Shown here one piece after another: positions 7,137 to 11,203 of a stretch of 11,203 nt of DNA. The position numbers were made by a program, and so were the translations under genes. The notes under the pieces are model-generated. The model saw only the letters and a program-made list of their open reading frames with translations, was not told where the DNA came from and did no database searches. The stretch is taken from NCBI GenBank assembly GCA_019314085.1, contig JAFCZZ010000027.1, forward strand, positions 1 through 11,203, read 5' to 3'. Each line of letters starts with the position of its first letter. Position 1 is the first letter of the stretch. The DNA comes from Deltaproteobacteria bacterium (GTDB lineage: Bacteria > Desulfobacterota > Syntrophia > Syntrophales > UBA2210).

Positions 7137-7203
7137 GTCAAAACCACAACATGTTGTGGTTTTGACCCAGGATACAGACCCCTAGACCACTATATGTTGT
7201 GGT
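7137..7203. promoter_or_regulatory. 30-bp perfect palindrome plus degenerate second copy
   Basis: Bases 7137-7166 are a perfect palindrome whose left half is GTCAAAACCACAACA. A second site at 7186-7203 (ACCAC, 8 nt, GTGGT) keeps the core ACCAC...ATGTTGTGGT with two mismatched pairs. The centres are 43 bp apart, about four helical turns. They lie 86-152 bp before the start of the winged-helix gene and are most likely its autoregulatory operator. I could not fix a convincing -35/-10 for that gene. TTGATT at 7224-7229 is the best -35 candidate, with a poor -10. Confidence 0.7.
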
Positions 7204-7288
7204 TTGTGTCTTATATGCAACACTTGATTATTGAGAGGATATTTTTAAACAATAGACATTTATTAACCTGGGCACGGAGGCTACGACG

Positions 7289-7726
7289 ATGACACTAGAA
7301 TCAAAGCAGGGAAAGGTGTTATTGATGTTTTCGCAGCTTATGCGGAAGTTTCGGAAACAGTATCTCTACCTGAGTCAGGAGAAAATGTTAGAACTCCTGG
7401 GCAAATATCACGGCTACAGGATAAAGCGCCGAATGCTCAACTACCGCTTAGCAGACCTGGAGGCCCAGGGCTTGATCAGGCGTGTTCAGAGAAACAACCG
7501 CCAGGTGGACGGCAGGATCGAACCAATGACGAGCTTGATATTTCTAACGCGGAAAGCACACCGGCTCATATCGCGAATGTACCGAGCGCTTACTAGAGCA
7601 CTCGGACGCAAGGATGCATATTCATTGCACATCGATAGACCAGAGACCGAGAAGCCGCCGGATAATCTGCTAAGTCCGCAGGAAAACATAAAAAAAGCCA
7701 GGGAGCTACTAACTACCCTGGCCTGA
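7289..7726 (+). CDS. winged-helix DNA-binding protein
   Basis: A 145-aa basic protein. Residues about 28-70 form a helix-turn-helix with recognition-helix-like segments (LSQEKMLELLGKYHG, then RRMLNYRLADLEAQGLIRR). A wing-like RRVQRNNRQVDGRIEP and a strand SLIFLTRKA follow. The C-terminal 35 residues are polar. This design is shared by regulators and by small plasmid replication-control proteins, and I cannot separate the two. ATG 7289 has GGAGG 8 nt upstream. It is the only plus-strand gene between two minus-strand operons and has its own palindromic operator. It is a good candidate for the binder of either the ACCACAACATGTTGTGGT or the TGACAA-N3-TTGTCA sites. The last 12 codons overlap a minus-strand terminator. 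Confidence 0.8.
   Translation: MTLESKQGKVLLMFSQLMRKFRKQYLYLSQEKMLELLGKYHGYRIKRRMLNYRLADLEAQGLIRRVQRNNRQVDGRIEPMTSLIFLTRKAHRLISRMYRALTRALGRKDAYSLHIDRPETEKPPDNLLSPQENIKKARELLTTLA
7691..7722 (-). terminator. terminator of the minus small-gene operon
   Basis: On the minus strand GCCAGGG, a 12-nt loop and CCCTGGC are followed directly by TTTTTT (complement of 7696-7691). It ends the 8743-7749 operon 27 nt after its last stop. The hairpin lies inside the 3' coding end of the plus-strand winged-helix gene, so one stretch serves as codons on one strand and terminator on the other. Confidence 0.8.
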
Positions 7727-7748
7727 CTGCACTCGATGTGCAATCTTA

Positions 7749-7967
7749 TTACTCATCCGGCAACTCTATCTTTACCTCCCCGCGAAGCAGGTCAACATAA
7801 AATTGTGTCATGAACTTTATGTCCTGCTTTGACGGAATGTGTCCATGTTTTATTATGTCCAACCAAAGCTCTGTATAATGTTTCCTACAAATCCCATGTG
7901 TCTCAATCCCCTCGGGAGACTCTGAAATCACTCTTTGTGGATCACACCATGCGCACCAGGTAGGCAT
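7749..7967 (-). CDS. small zinc-finger-like protein
   Basis: A 72-aa protein. C5 and C8 (CAWC), then C27 and H30 (GICRKH), could bind one zinc ion, as in short phage/bacterial proteins with a CxxC...HGICxxC pattern. H24 and H30 are nearby alternatives. The rest is helical with an acidic C-terminus (VKIELPDE). ATG 7967 has AGGAGGTGA about 5-8 nt upstream, a very strong site that overlaps the stop codon of the preceding 49-aa gene. It is the last gene of the operon, 27 nt before the terminator. Function is unknown. Small zinc proteins of this kind are often host-takeover or regulatory factors. Confidence 0.75.
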   Translation of the reverse strand: MPTWCAWCDPQRVISESPEGIETHGICRKHYTELWLDIIKHGHIPSKQDIKFMTQFYVDLLRGEVKIELPDE

Positions 7968-7971
7968 TTAC

Positions 7972-8121
7972 TCACCTCCTTGTGAATGTCGAGGCCATTT
8001 CATGAATCAAACAGAGCACGCCAACGATCAGCAACATCGTCGTGGCGCAACTCTCCCAACAGAGGCCGTTAAGGAGTATAGTGTAAAACACTAGACACAA
8101 TACTCCAGCAGGACCAATCAT
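7972..8121 (-). CDS. 49-aa membrane protein
   Basis: A 49-aa frame with ATG at 8121 and TGA at 7974-7972. It has two hydrophobic stretches, about residues 5-21 (AGVLCLVFYTILLNGLCW) and 28-39 (TTMLLIVGVLCLI), separated by a short polar turn, so a two-helix hairpin in the membrane is likely. Evidence that it is real: AAGGAGGTGA lies about 6 nt upstream of the ATG, the same sequence as before the next gene, and its own stop TGA is part of the Shine-Dalgarno of that next gene, so the two are coupled. It follows an intervening terminator-like hairpin at 8158-8187. Four Cys are present. Holin, anti-holin or superinfection-exclusion roles are possible but unproven. Confidence 0.65.
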   Translation of the reverse strand: MIGPAGVLCLVFYTILLNGLCWESCATTMLLIVGVLCLIHEMASTFTRR

Positions 8122-8152
8122 CTACTCACCTCCTTTCTCGACTCTGTTCAAA

Positions 8153-8187
8153 TAAAAAGGGCAACTCAACGCTCGGCGGGTTGCCCT
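8153..8187 (-). terminator. rho-independent terminator or attenuator inside the operon
   Basis: On the minus strand AGGGCAAC, a 14-nt loop, GTTGCCCT, then TTTTTATTT. It lies between the zinc-ribbon gene (8497-8249) and the 49-aa membrane gene (8121-7972), all on the same strand. It would either end transcription or set a lower level for the two downstream genes. I saw no clear promoter between it and the 49-aa gene. Confidence 0.7.
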
Positions 8188-8718
8188 GTCGCCAGCTATT
8201 GCCCCGCGCGCCCGCTGGCGTAGGCACGCGCAAATTGTGAATGGGGAGCTACTCGACGGCTTTAACTGCCGTCCGCAGCTCCCCGATGGTCGCCTGGCGC
8301 TTCAAGAAGCGCCGAGCGACCTCGGTCAGGGCATCCCGCGGGTCTACGTCAACCCGCGGGGCACCACAGGTGGGGCAGGCTTTGGGAGTCTCAAAAGACT
8401 CCCAGAGGTACTGCTCGGGGTTCGTACCACAGTAGTGGTACGAGAAACCCTGGTCATTGGGGCGGTAGCCGTAGCCACCGCACGTATATTCAATCATTCC
8501 AACCCTCCTTTCTGGCTCCTACAGCCATGGAATTTCCTCGAGCAGTTCCGGATACATGTCCAGAACTGCCTTCTGGCGCTCGGTGAGGATGCCGCGATTC
8601 ATCCGCACCGAGCGCCCAGCGAGGAGCTCCCTGACGATTGACAGGAGCTCCTCGGCAAAAGCGATGCGCGCCTCCCGCTTTGGCGTGGCGGGAAGCGCCC
8701 GGAGCCTCTCTATGCTCC
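8158..8718. repeat. dense array of perfect inverted repeats
   Basis: At least 13 hairpins stand nearly end to end. Intergenic: 8158-8187 (8 bp), 8190-8220 (7 bp), 8243-8284 (8+6 bp, nested). Inside the zinc-ribbon gene: 8288-8321 (6+8 bp, 2-nt loop), 8335-8360 (9 bp), 8383-8404 (9 bp, loop CAAA), 8422-8443 (9 bp, loop AGTA), 8462-8481 (5+2 bp). Inside the helical gene: 8542-8569 (7+3 bp), 8575-8616 (10 bp plus inner 4), 8620-8654 (11 bp), 8668-8698 (6+4 bp), 8701-8718 (5 bp). Arms are perfect apart from symmetric internal mismatches. The rest of the window shows nothing this dense. Confidence 0.85.
8249..8497 (-). CDS. small zinc-ribbon protein within the hairpin array
   Basis: An 82-aa protein with four Cys positioned for zinc: C6, C23, C41 and C44 (the last two in CPTCG). 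Residues about 52-82 form a basic then mixed helix (ALTEVARRFLKRQATIGELRTAVKAVE). ATG 8497 has AAAGGAGGG 6 nt upstream, nearly the same leader as the gene before it, which supports translation. The coding sequence contains at least five perfect hairpins (8288-8481), and its stop codon lies in a nested hairpin at 8243-8284. Synonymous positions therefore seem tied to base pairing. An alternative is that the DNA is primarily structural and the frame secondary. Function is unknown. Confidence 0.68.
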   Translation of the reverse strand: MIEYTCGGYGYRPNDQGFSYHYCGTNPEQYLWESFETPKACPTCGAPRVDVDPRDALTEVARRFLKRQATIGELRTAVKAVE

Positions 8719-8743
8719 TCTCGATTTTCTCTTCAACTCTCAT
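8519..8743 (-). CDS. small helical protein, first gene of the operon
   Basis: A 74-aa protein predicted all-helical by eye: charged helix RVEEKIERSIERLRAL, then KREARIAFAEELLSIVRELLAG, then a polar turn and LTERQKAVLDMYPELLEEIPWL. I recognise no family. The LTERQKAVL segment resembles short phage regulators but is not diagnostic. ATG 8743 has AAAAGGAGGG about 6 nt upstream. About 170 nt separate it from the predicted operator-controlled promoter at 8948-8921. Its DNA carries five inverted repeats, including an 11-bp perfect one at 8620-8654. The gap to the next gene is 21 nt, itself containing TGGCT-CCTAC-AGCCA. Confidence 0.65.
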   Translation of the reverse strand: MRVEEKIERSIERLRALPATPKREARIAFAEELLSIVRELLAGRSVRMNRGILTERQKAVLDMYPELLEEIPWL

Positions 8744-8871
8744 TTCGACCCTCCTTTTGCAATCTTGCCGGCAACATTGCCAGCATGTTTGCTACTATCT
8801 ATAGCAAGACCCGTGCCAGGTTGCACATCTAATGATTTCAACTACTTACACTTACCCGGGCCCTAAATCGC

Positions 8872-8957
8872 TGACAAAATTTGTCAGATGCCACCCTTGT
8901 AGATGCGCTCTGGACGCAGGTTTATACAAAATGCGGCAAAAGTGACAAGAATTGTCA
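8872..8957 (-). promoter_or_regulatory. small-gene operon promoter with two operators
   Basis: On the minus strand TTGTCA (8948-8943) and TATAAA (8926-8921) are 16 bp apart, a good -35/-10 pair with start near 8914. An operator TGACAA-N3-TTGTCA at 8943-8957 includes the -35. A second copy at 8872-8886 lies about 30-40 nt into the transcript. The centres are 71 bp apart, so looping is conceivable. The operator is the same as at the virion promoter (7025-7059), which puts both minus-strand operons under one regulator. The leader from about 8914 to 8744 also holds GCAA-type inverted repeats (8765-8774, 8789-8807). Confidence 0.72.
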
Positions 8958-8968
8958 CCTGCCCCTTT

Positions 8969-9003
8969 CGCCGGCTTCTCGCCTTTCCCGGTACAAGCCG
9001 GCG
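8969..9003. repeat. 9-bp inverted repeat flanking a 17-nt loop
   Basis: CGCCGGCTT (8969-8977) and AAGCCGGCG (8995-9003) are perfect complements. The repeat lies directly between the operator at 8943-8957 and the iterons at 9015, so it belongs to the putative origin region. Confidence 0.7.
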
Positions 9004-9014
9004 CGGTTCAGAGC

Positions 9015-9054
9015 CATCACCTTTCATCACCTTTCATCACCTTTCATCACCTTA
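9015..9054. repeat. four 10-bp tandem iterons
   Basis: CATCACCTTT occurs three times exactly, followed by CATCACCTTA. The reverse strand reads AAAGGTGATG. A 10-bp period is close to one helical turn, so a protein would meet the same face each time. Such iterons are usual in replication origins and in centromere-like partition sites. The binder could be ParB or the winged-helix protein. No copy was seen elsewhere in the window. Confidence 0.8.
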
Positions 9055-9111
9055 ATAGCGGGGTCCCCTTTGGGGCAAGTCCCCATCCATTCTGTATGAG
9101 CAGGTGATTGA

Positions 9112-9132
9112 CGAAGCCGCTCTGGCGGTTCG
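9112..9132. other. bulged hairpin in the control region
   Basis: CGAA-g-CCGC, loop TCTG, GCGG-TTCG: eight pairs with one bulged G. Just before it, CCCC-TTT-GGGG at 9065-9075 makes another small hairpin. These may be part of a structured transcript or of an origin. Confidence 0.45.
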
Positions 9133-9279
9133 ATGCGTGGATCTCCGTCTTGTTAGCATGTCTACGTTCTCCGGGAATGCCGTCAGTCGGAGGTGAGTCT
9201 GCGGAAAGCCGGCTTGCTGGCGGGAACCCCACCTTGCACTGTTAGCCGGCGGTTTTGCAGTAAGTTCAATAGAATTGGC

Positions 9280-9337
9280 GCGCGTAGCGCGACCGATCTG
9301 ACGGGCGCGCAGCGCCCGGTAAGATCTCTCTACGCGC
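9280..9337. other. 58-nt compound stem-loop
   Basis: Three nested perfect arms: GCGCGTAG (9280-9287) with CTACGCGC (9330-9337), GATCT (9295-9299) with AGATC (9322-9326), and CGGGCGC (9302-9308) with GCGCCCG (9312-9318) around a 3-nt loop. Twenty base pairs in total are separated by small internal loops. It could extrude as a cruciform or form in single-stranded DNA or RNA. It lies 84 nt before the parB operon and is a good candidate for an origin hairpin or a 5' regulatory RNA. Confidence 0.7.
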
Positions 9338-9350
9338 AAGCGTCAGATTG

Positions 9351-9369
9351 TGTGCAATAACATTGCACA
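9351..9369. promoter_or_regulatory. palindromic operator upstream of the parB operon
   Basis: TGTGCAAT-AAC-ATTGCACA is a perfect inverted repeat 16 bp before the -35 hexamer. Its half site ATTGCACATC recurs at 7624-7633, as reverse complement at 7735-7744, and as TTGCACATC at 8821-8829, so it may be a multi-copy binding site. Confidence 0.6.
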
Positions 9370-9385
9370 TCGGAGAGAGGTCCGC

Positions 9386-9414
9386 TTGCACGTGCGTTAC
9401 CATTTTGGTAATAT
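9386..9414 (+). promoter_or_regulatory. sigma70-type promoter for a leaderless mRNA
   Basis: TTGCAC (9386-9391), 17-bp spacer, TAATAT (9409-9414). The start site expected 6-7 nt downstream falls on or beside the ATG at 9421, so the transcript would have almost no leader. GCACGTGC (9388-9395) overlaps the -35. TTACCA-TTT-TGGTAA (9397-9411) overlaps the -10 and could be an operator for autoregulation by the AbrB-like or ParB protein. Confidence 0.75.
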
Positions 9415-9420
9415 GAGGCC

Positions 9421-9666
9421 ATGGCACGCTGGATTTGCAAGCTAACAAAGTCAGGGAGGAGCTTCCGCGTAGCGCTTCCACGTGAGCTTGTGGAGCTTGT
9501 CGGGTGGCAAGATGTGCGCCTTGTAATGATGGATTACCGGGAAGGCGAATACATTAGAATCAGGAGGTTTGTAAATGGCGAAAGCCTCAAAGGTAAAGAC
9601 AAGAGAGATCGCGCTAGAGCGGATCGATCCACCCAAAGGAAGGGTCAGGCTAGAGATAGATCCTGA
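9421..9666 (+). CDS. SpoVT/AbrB-like DNA-binding protein
   Basis: An 81-aa protein. Residues 1-54 look like a swapped-hairpin AbrB domain: a starting strand WICKLTKSGRSFRVALP, then P-R-E-L-V-E-L-V-G-W, then strands with VRLVMMDYREGEYIRIRRF. Such proteins are transition-state regulators or antitoxins, acting as dimers on DNA. Residues about 55-81 are a very basic tail (KGKDKRDRARADRSTQRKG) encoded in the 92 nt that overlap parB in another frame. The tail may be a by-product of the overlap or may add DNA affinity. ATG 9421 lies where transcription should begin, so translation is probably leaderless. GAGG 2 nt upstream is too close to act. No partner toxin is seen. Confidence 0.75.
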   Translation: MARWICKLTKSGRSFRVALPRELVELVGWQDVRLVMMDYREGEYIRIRRFVNGESLKGKDKRDRARADRSTQRKGQARDRS

Positions 9667-10363
9667 TCGAATTGCCGAGCTCGCGCAGTCCATCCGGGAG
9701 CGGGGGTTGCTCCAGCCGATTGTGGTTCGGCAGGATGGAGACAGGTTTGAGATTGTGTTTGGCCATCGTCGGTACCTGGCGGTAAGACAACTGGGGTTAA
9801 AGACGATTACCGCGACGGTGCGCGAGATGAATGACGCGGACGTTGCCCTGGATCGTGCTACGGAGAACATCCAGCGCGATGATTTAAGTCCGGTCGAAGA
9901 AGGGGCAATCTATAAGGACTTAATGGAAACGCACGGGCTGACGGTCGAGGAGGTCGGACGGCGGATGGGGAAAAGCCCGGGCGTTGTAATCAGACGAATC
10001 CACCTGCTTCGTATGCCGGAAGTATTGCAGAAAGCGGTGCACAGCCGTGGCGTGAGTGTTAGCGCAGCTGAGGAGCTGGCCAGGATTAAAGACCTGGGGC
10101 GTCTTAGTTTTTACACGGAGATGGCTTGTGAGCACGGAGCAACGCAGGCGGTGTGTAGGAGCTGGGCTCAGGAGTGGGCAGCAAGTCAGCGAATGAAGGA
10201 GGCCGGTGCCGGAGGGGGCGGGCTCCCCGGTGCCGCGTTCGAGGATAAGCCAGTGTATGTGACGTGCGATACGTGCCACGGTGCGATGGAGTTGGGCAAG
10301 GAAGTTGTTCTAAGGTGCTGCCCTGAATGTGGGGAGCAGATATTGAAGGCGGTGAGGAAATGA
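9575..10363 (+). CDS. parB: ParB-like partition/regulator protein with C-terminal zinc ribbon
   Basis: A 262-aa protein. Residues about 10-100 are the ParB N-terminal (CTPase) domain, with LAQSIRERGLLQPIVVR (36-52) and GHRRYLA (63-69, the GERR motif), and the box ENIQRDDLSPVEEG (97-110). Residues about 119-145 are the helix-turn-helix (TVEEVGRRMGKSPGVVIRRI). After a glycine-rich linker (211-219), C231, C234, C249 and C252 form a zinc ribbon in place of the usual dimerisation domain. No ParA is present in the window. ATG 9575 has AGGAGG 7 nt upstream, and the gene starts 92 nt inside its upstream neighbour. ParB-like proteins without ParA in phages serve partition, late regulation or nuclease roles. 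Here the iterons at 9015 are a possible target. Confidence 0.88.
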   Translation: MAKASKVKTREIALERIDPPKGRVRLEIDPDRIAELAQSIRERGLLQPIVVRQDGDRFEIVFGHRRYLAVRQLGLKTITATVREMNDADVALDRATENIQRDDLSPVEEGAIYKDLMETHGLTVEEVGRRMGKSPGVVIRRIHLLRMPEVLQKAVHSRGVSVSAAEELARIKDLGRLSFYTEMACEHGATQAVCRSWAQEWAASQRMKEAGAGGGGLPGAAFEDKPVYVTCDTCHGAMELGKEVVLRCCPECGEQILKAVRK

Positions 10364-10716
10364 CAAAGACAGAGCGGAGGGTAGTGTTCTTTCAGAAGGT
10401 TGCGCAGCTGATACGTGAGCTGGGCATAGAAGGGCACTCGATGATGCCCTTCTGCTTCTATCGGAGCCGGGCGAAGCAGCTGCTTATGCGAGCGCGCGGC
10501 CTGTCGAAGGTGAAGCGCTCGAAGCACCAGGACTGGCTTGCAATTGACCTGGTGCTGATAAGGCATGGAGTGCCGTACTGGAGCGATTGTCCCGAGTACA
10601 CAAGAGCCGGTGAGATTTGGGAAAGCCTTGGTGGTGTTTGGGGGGGTCGTTGGAAAGACCCTCATGACATATATCACTTTGAGGAAGGGGACTGGAAGGT
10701 CTCCAGGGAGGTATAA
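10360..10716 (+). CDS. M15-family peptidase, putative endolysin
   Basis: A 118-aa protein with the zinc peptidase signature of D-Ala-D-Ala/L-Ala-D-Glu type (peptidase M15): S54-K-H56...D63 (SKHQDWLAID), a middle W, the G-rich LGGVWGGRWKDPHD (90-103) and final H106-F. H56, D63 and H106 are the expected zinc ligands. It would cleave peptide bonds in peptidoglycan, so it probably acts in lysis or entry and shows the host is bacterial. There is no signal peptide, so export needs a holin or it is virion-borne. The start ATG overlaps the parB stop as ATGA, with GAGG just upstream, so it is coupled to parB. Placing a lysis enzyme in the parB operon is unusual. Confidence 0.85.
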   Translation: MTKTERRVVFFQKVAQLIRELGIEGHSMMPFCFYRSRAKQLLMRARGLSKVKRSKHQDWLAIDLVLIRHGVPYWSDCPEYTRAGEIWESLGGVWGGRWKDPHDIYHFEEGDWKVSREV

Positions 10717-10720
10717 GAAA

Positions 10721-10906
10721 ATGCCAGTTGATGTCAGAGAGATCGAGTTTGACCGAATCAAGAACCTTGTGCGGGGTTTCGATTGGGAAGAGACGGAGCG
10801 CAAGATAGATGGGAATACCTTGATAATCACTTTTAAGAAAACACTCCCGGAAGAACTCGCTGCGGCGGCAGCGGGTCCGGGTCCAGAAGTAACAGGCGCC
10901 ACGTAG
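10721..10906 (+). CDS. conserved small protein of unknown function
   Basis: A 61-aa protein. Residues 1-45 look folded: VREIEFDRIKNLVRGFDWEE then DGNTLIITFKK, a helix followed by two strands. The tail is Ala/Gly/Pro-rich (AAAAAGPGPE) and probably disordered. I recall short phage proteins of this IKNLVxGFxWE type, without a known role. ATG 10721 has GGGAGGT about 8 nt upstream, 4 nt after the M15 stop. A longer frame from 10565 is a shadow of the M15 gene. It is the last gene of the plus operon and is followed by the terminator at 10932. Confidence 0.72.
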   Translation: MPVDVREIEFDRIKNLVRGFDWEETERKIDGNTLIITFKKTLPEELAAAAAGPGPEVTGAT

Positions 10907-10931
10907 TGGCGGGGCACGGGGTGGGTTGTTG

Positions 10932-10972
10932 CAAAAGCCCTGCGTGCGTTGAGCACGCAGGGCTTTTGTTTT
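10932..10972 (+). terminator. strong rho-independent terminator
   Basis: A perfect 16-bp stem (CAAAAGCCCTGCGTGC, loop GTTGA, GCACGCAGGGCTTTTG) followed by TTTT. It ends the 9421-10906 operon 26 nt after its last stop. Because the stem includes AAAA/TTTT it may also work, more weakly, from the other side. Confidence 0.92.
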
Positions 10973-10986
10973 CAATATATGTGACA

Positions 10987-11203
10987 TCAGAAATATAGAG
11001 TCGTGAGCGCGCGGAGCGCGCGGAGAGCGAAGCTGGAGGCTGAGCTCGGATCTGTGACGAAAAGACTCGGGAGGACGGGGCTCCCGGCCCCGGAGCGCGT
11101 GCGCGGACGTGTTCCGCGCGGGGCTTTAAGCGCGCAGGGGAGCGGTGCCTCTGCTAGTTGCGAGTAAGCGAGCAACGGTCCGTGAGGAAGCAGAGGCGAC
11201 GCA
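10987..11203. ncRNA. GC-rich, highly foldable region at the window end (candidate structured RNA)
   Basis: No gene is convincing. Stems seen: GAGTC (10998) with GACTC (11064) closing a branched domain that includes the tandem GAGCGCGCG repeat. Next, CGGGAG/CTCCCG (11068-11086) and GCGCGGA-CGTGT-TCCGCGC (11101-11119). The three-way junction at 11147-11197 is GCCTCTGCT with AGCAGAGGC, enclosing GTTGC/GCAAC and TCC-GTGA-GGA, the latter a GNRA tetraloop. A GNRA loop and near-complete pairing favour RNA. The strand is not known; the GNRA loop reads on the plus strand. An open minus frame to 10987 exists if the window is circular, so the region might instead be coding. Confidence 0.45.

Larger units (their letters stand above)
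8744..9420. other. 677-bp non-coding control region, possible origin
   Basis: No convincing gene is present. Contents in order: the leader and promoter of the minus operon, a 9-bp inverted repeat, four iterons, C/G-tract hairpins around 9060-9084, hairpin 9112-9132, paired GCCGGC at 9208 and 9245, a long stem-loop 9280-9337, palindrome 9351-9369, and the plus promoter. Iterons plus stem-loops next to parB between divergent operons are typical of plasmid and phage origins or partition sites. This is inference from layout. Confidence 0.5.

Noticed and set aside
9015..9054. Tandem repeats considered as a CRISPR array
   Set aside because: Units are 10 bp with no spacers. They are iterons, and no cas genes are present.
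9080..9260. Group II intron or tRNA remnant
   Set aside because: GAAAGCCGG and GGTTCGATGC recall intron domains and a T-loop, but no domain V, cloverleaf or reverse transcriptase could be drawn.
9047..9339. Minus-strand frames of 61 and 95 aa in the control region
   Set aside because: No ribosome sites, low-complexity Arg-rich translations, and overlap with iterons and stem-loops suggest non-coding DNA.
10186..10956. 256-aa minus-strand frame
   Set aside because: It lies opposite ParB, the M15 peptidase and the 61-aa gene, which have clear motifs and coupled starts.

Overview
The window looks like most or all of a small bacterial virus, or a plasmid-like provirus, of the tailless double-jelly-roll (DJR) kind. 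The best anchor is a 369-residue protein at 6362-5253 (minus) that reads as a DJR-type major capsid protein. Around it lies a compact minus-strand virion module. A bacterial host is suggested by consensus Shine-Dalgarno sequences (AGGAGGT, AAGGAGGTGA), sigma70-like promoters, rho-independent terminators and an M15-family cell-wall peptidase. I cannot name the host. No integrase, HUH replicase, DNA polymerase or Walker-A packaging ATPase is visible.

Layout. (1) 7004-1, minus: the virion operon. In transcription order it holds a small membrane peptide, a 140-aa conserved protein, the capsid protein, a 128-aa virion protein, a fibre with HAATHEGGGSD repeats, a 129-aa paralogue of the 128-aa protein, a proline-rich spike with a lectin-like end, a small membrane protein, a PD-(D/E)XK-like protein, and a large protein that runs off the window. 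Its promoter is covered by two copies of the operator TGACAA-N3-TTGTCA. (2) 7137-7726, plus: a winged-helix protein behind a 30-bp perfect palindrome. (3) 8743-7749, minus: four small genes, two of them zinc-knuckle proteins. Their promoter carries the same operator, so the two minus-strand operons probably share a regulator. (4) 8744-9420: non-coding DNA with operators, four 10-bp iterons and several stem-loops, the best candidate for an origin or partition site. (5) 9421-10906, plus: an AbrB-like protein, ParB with a zinc ribbon, an M15 peptidase and a 61-aa protein, from an apparently leaderless promoter, ending in a strong terminator. (6) 10973-11203: GC-rich, highly foldable DNA.

The most unusual feature is about 560 bp (8158-8718) packed with perfect inverted repeats one after another, running through intergenic DNA and two small coding genes. 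The 3' end of the window is also rich in stems, including a neat three-way junction. If the two window ends are joined, the truncated large gene stays open for 72 more codons and stops at 10987, just past the plus-strand terminator. The window could therefore be a whole circular genome of about 11.2 kb, but this is not proven.
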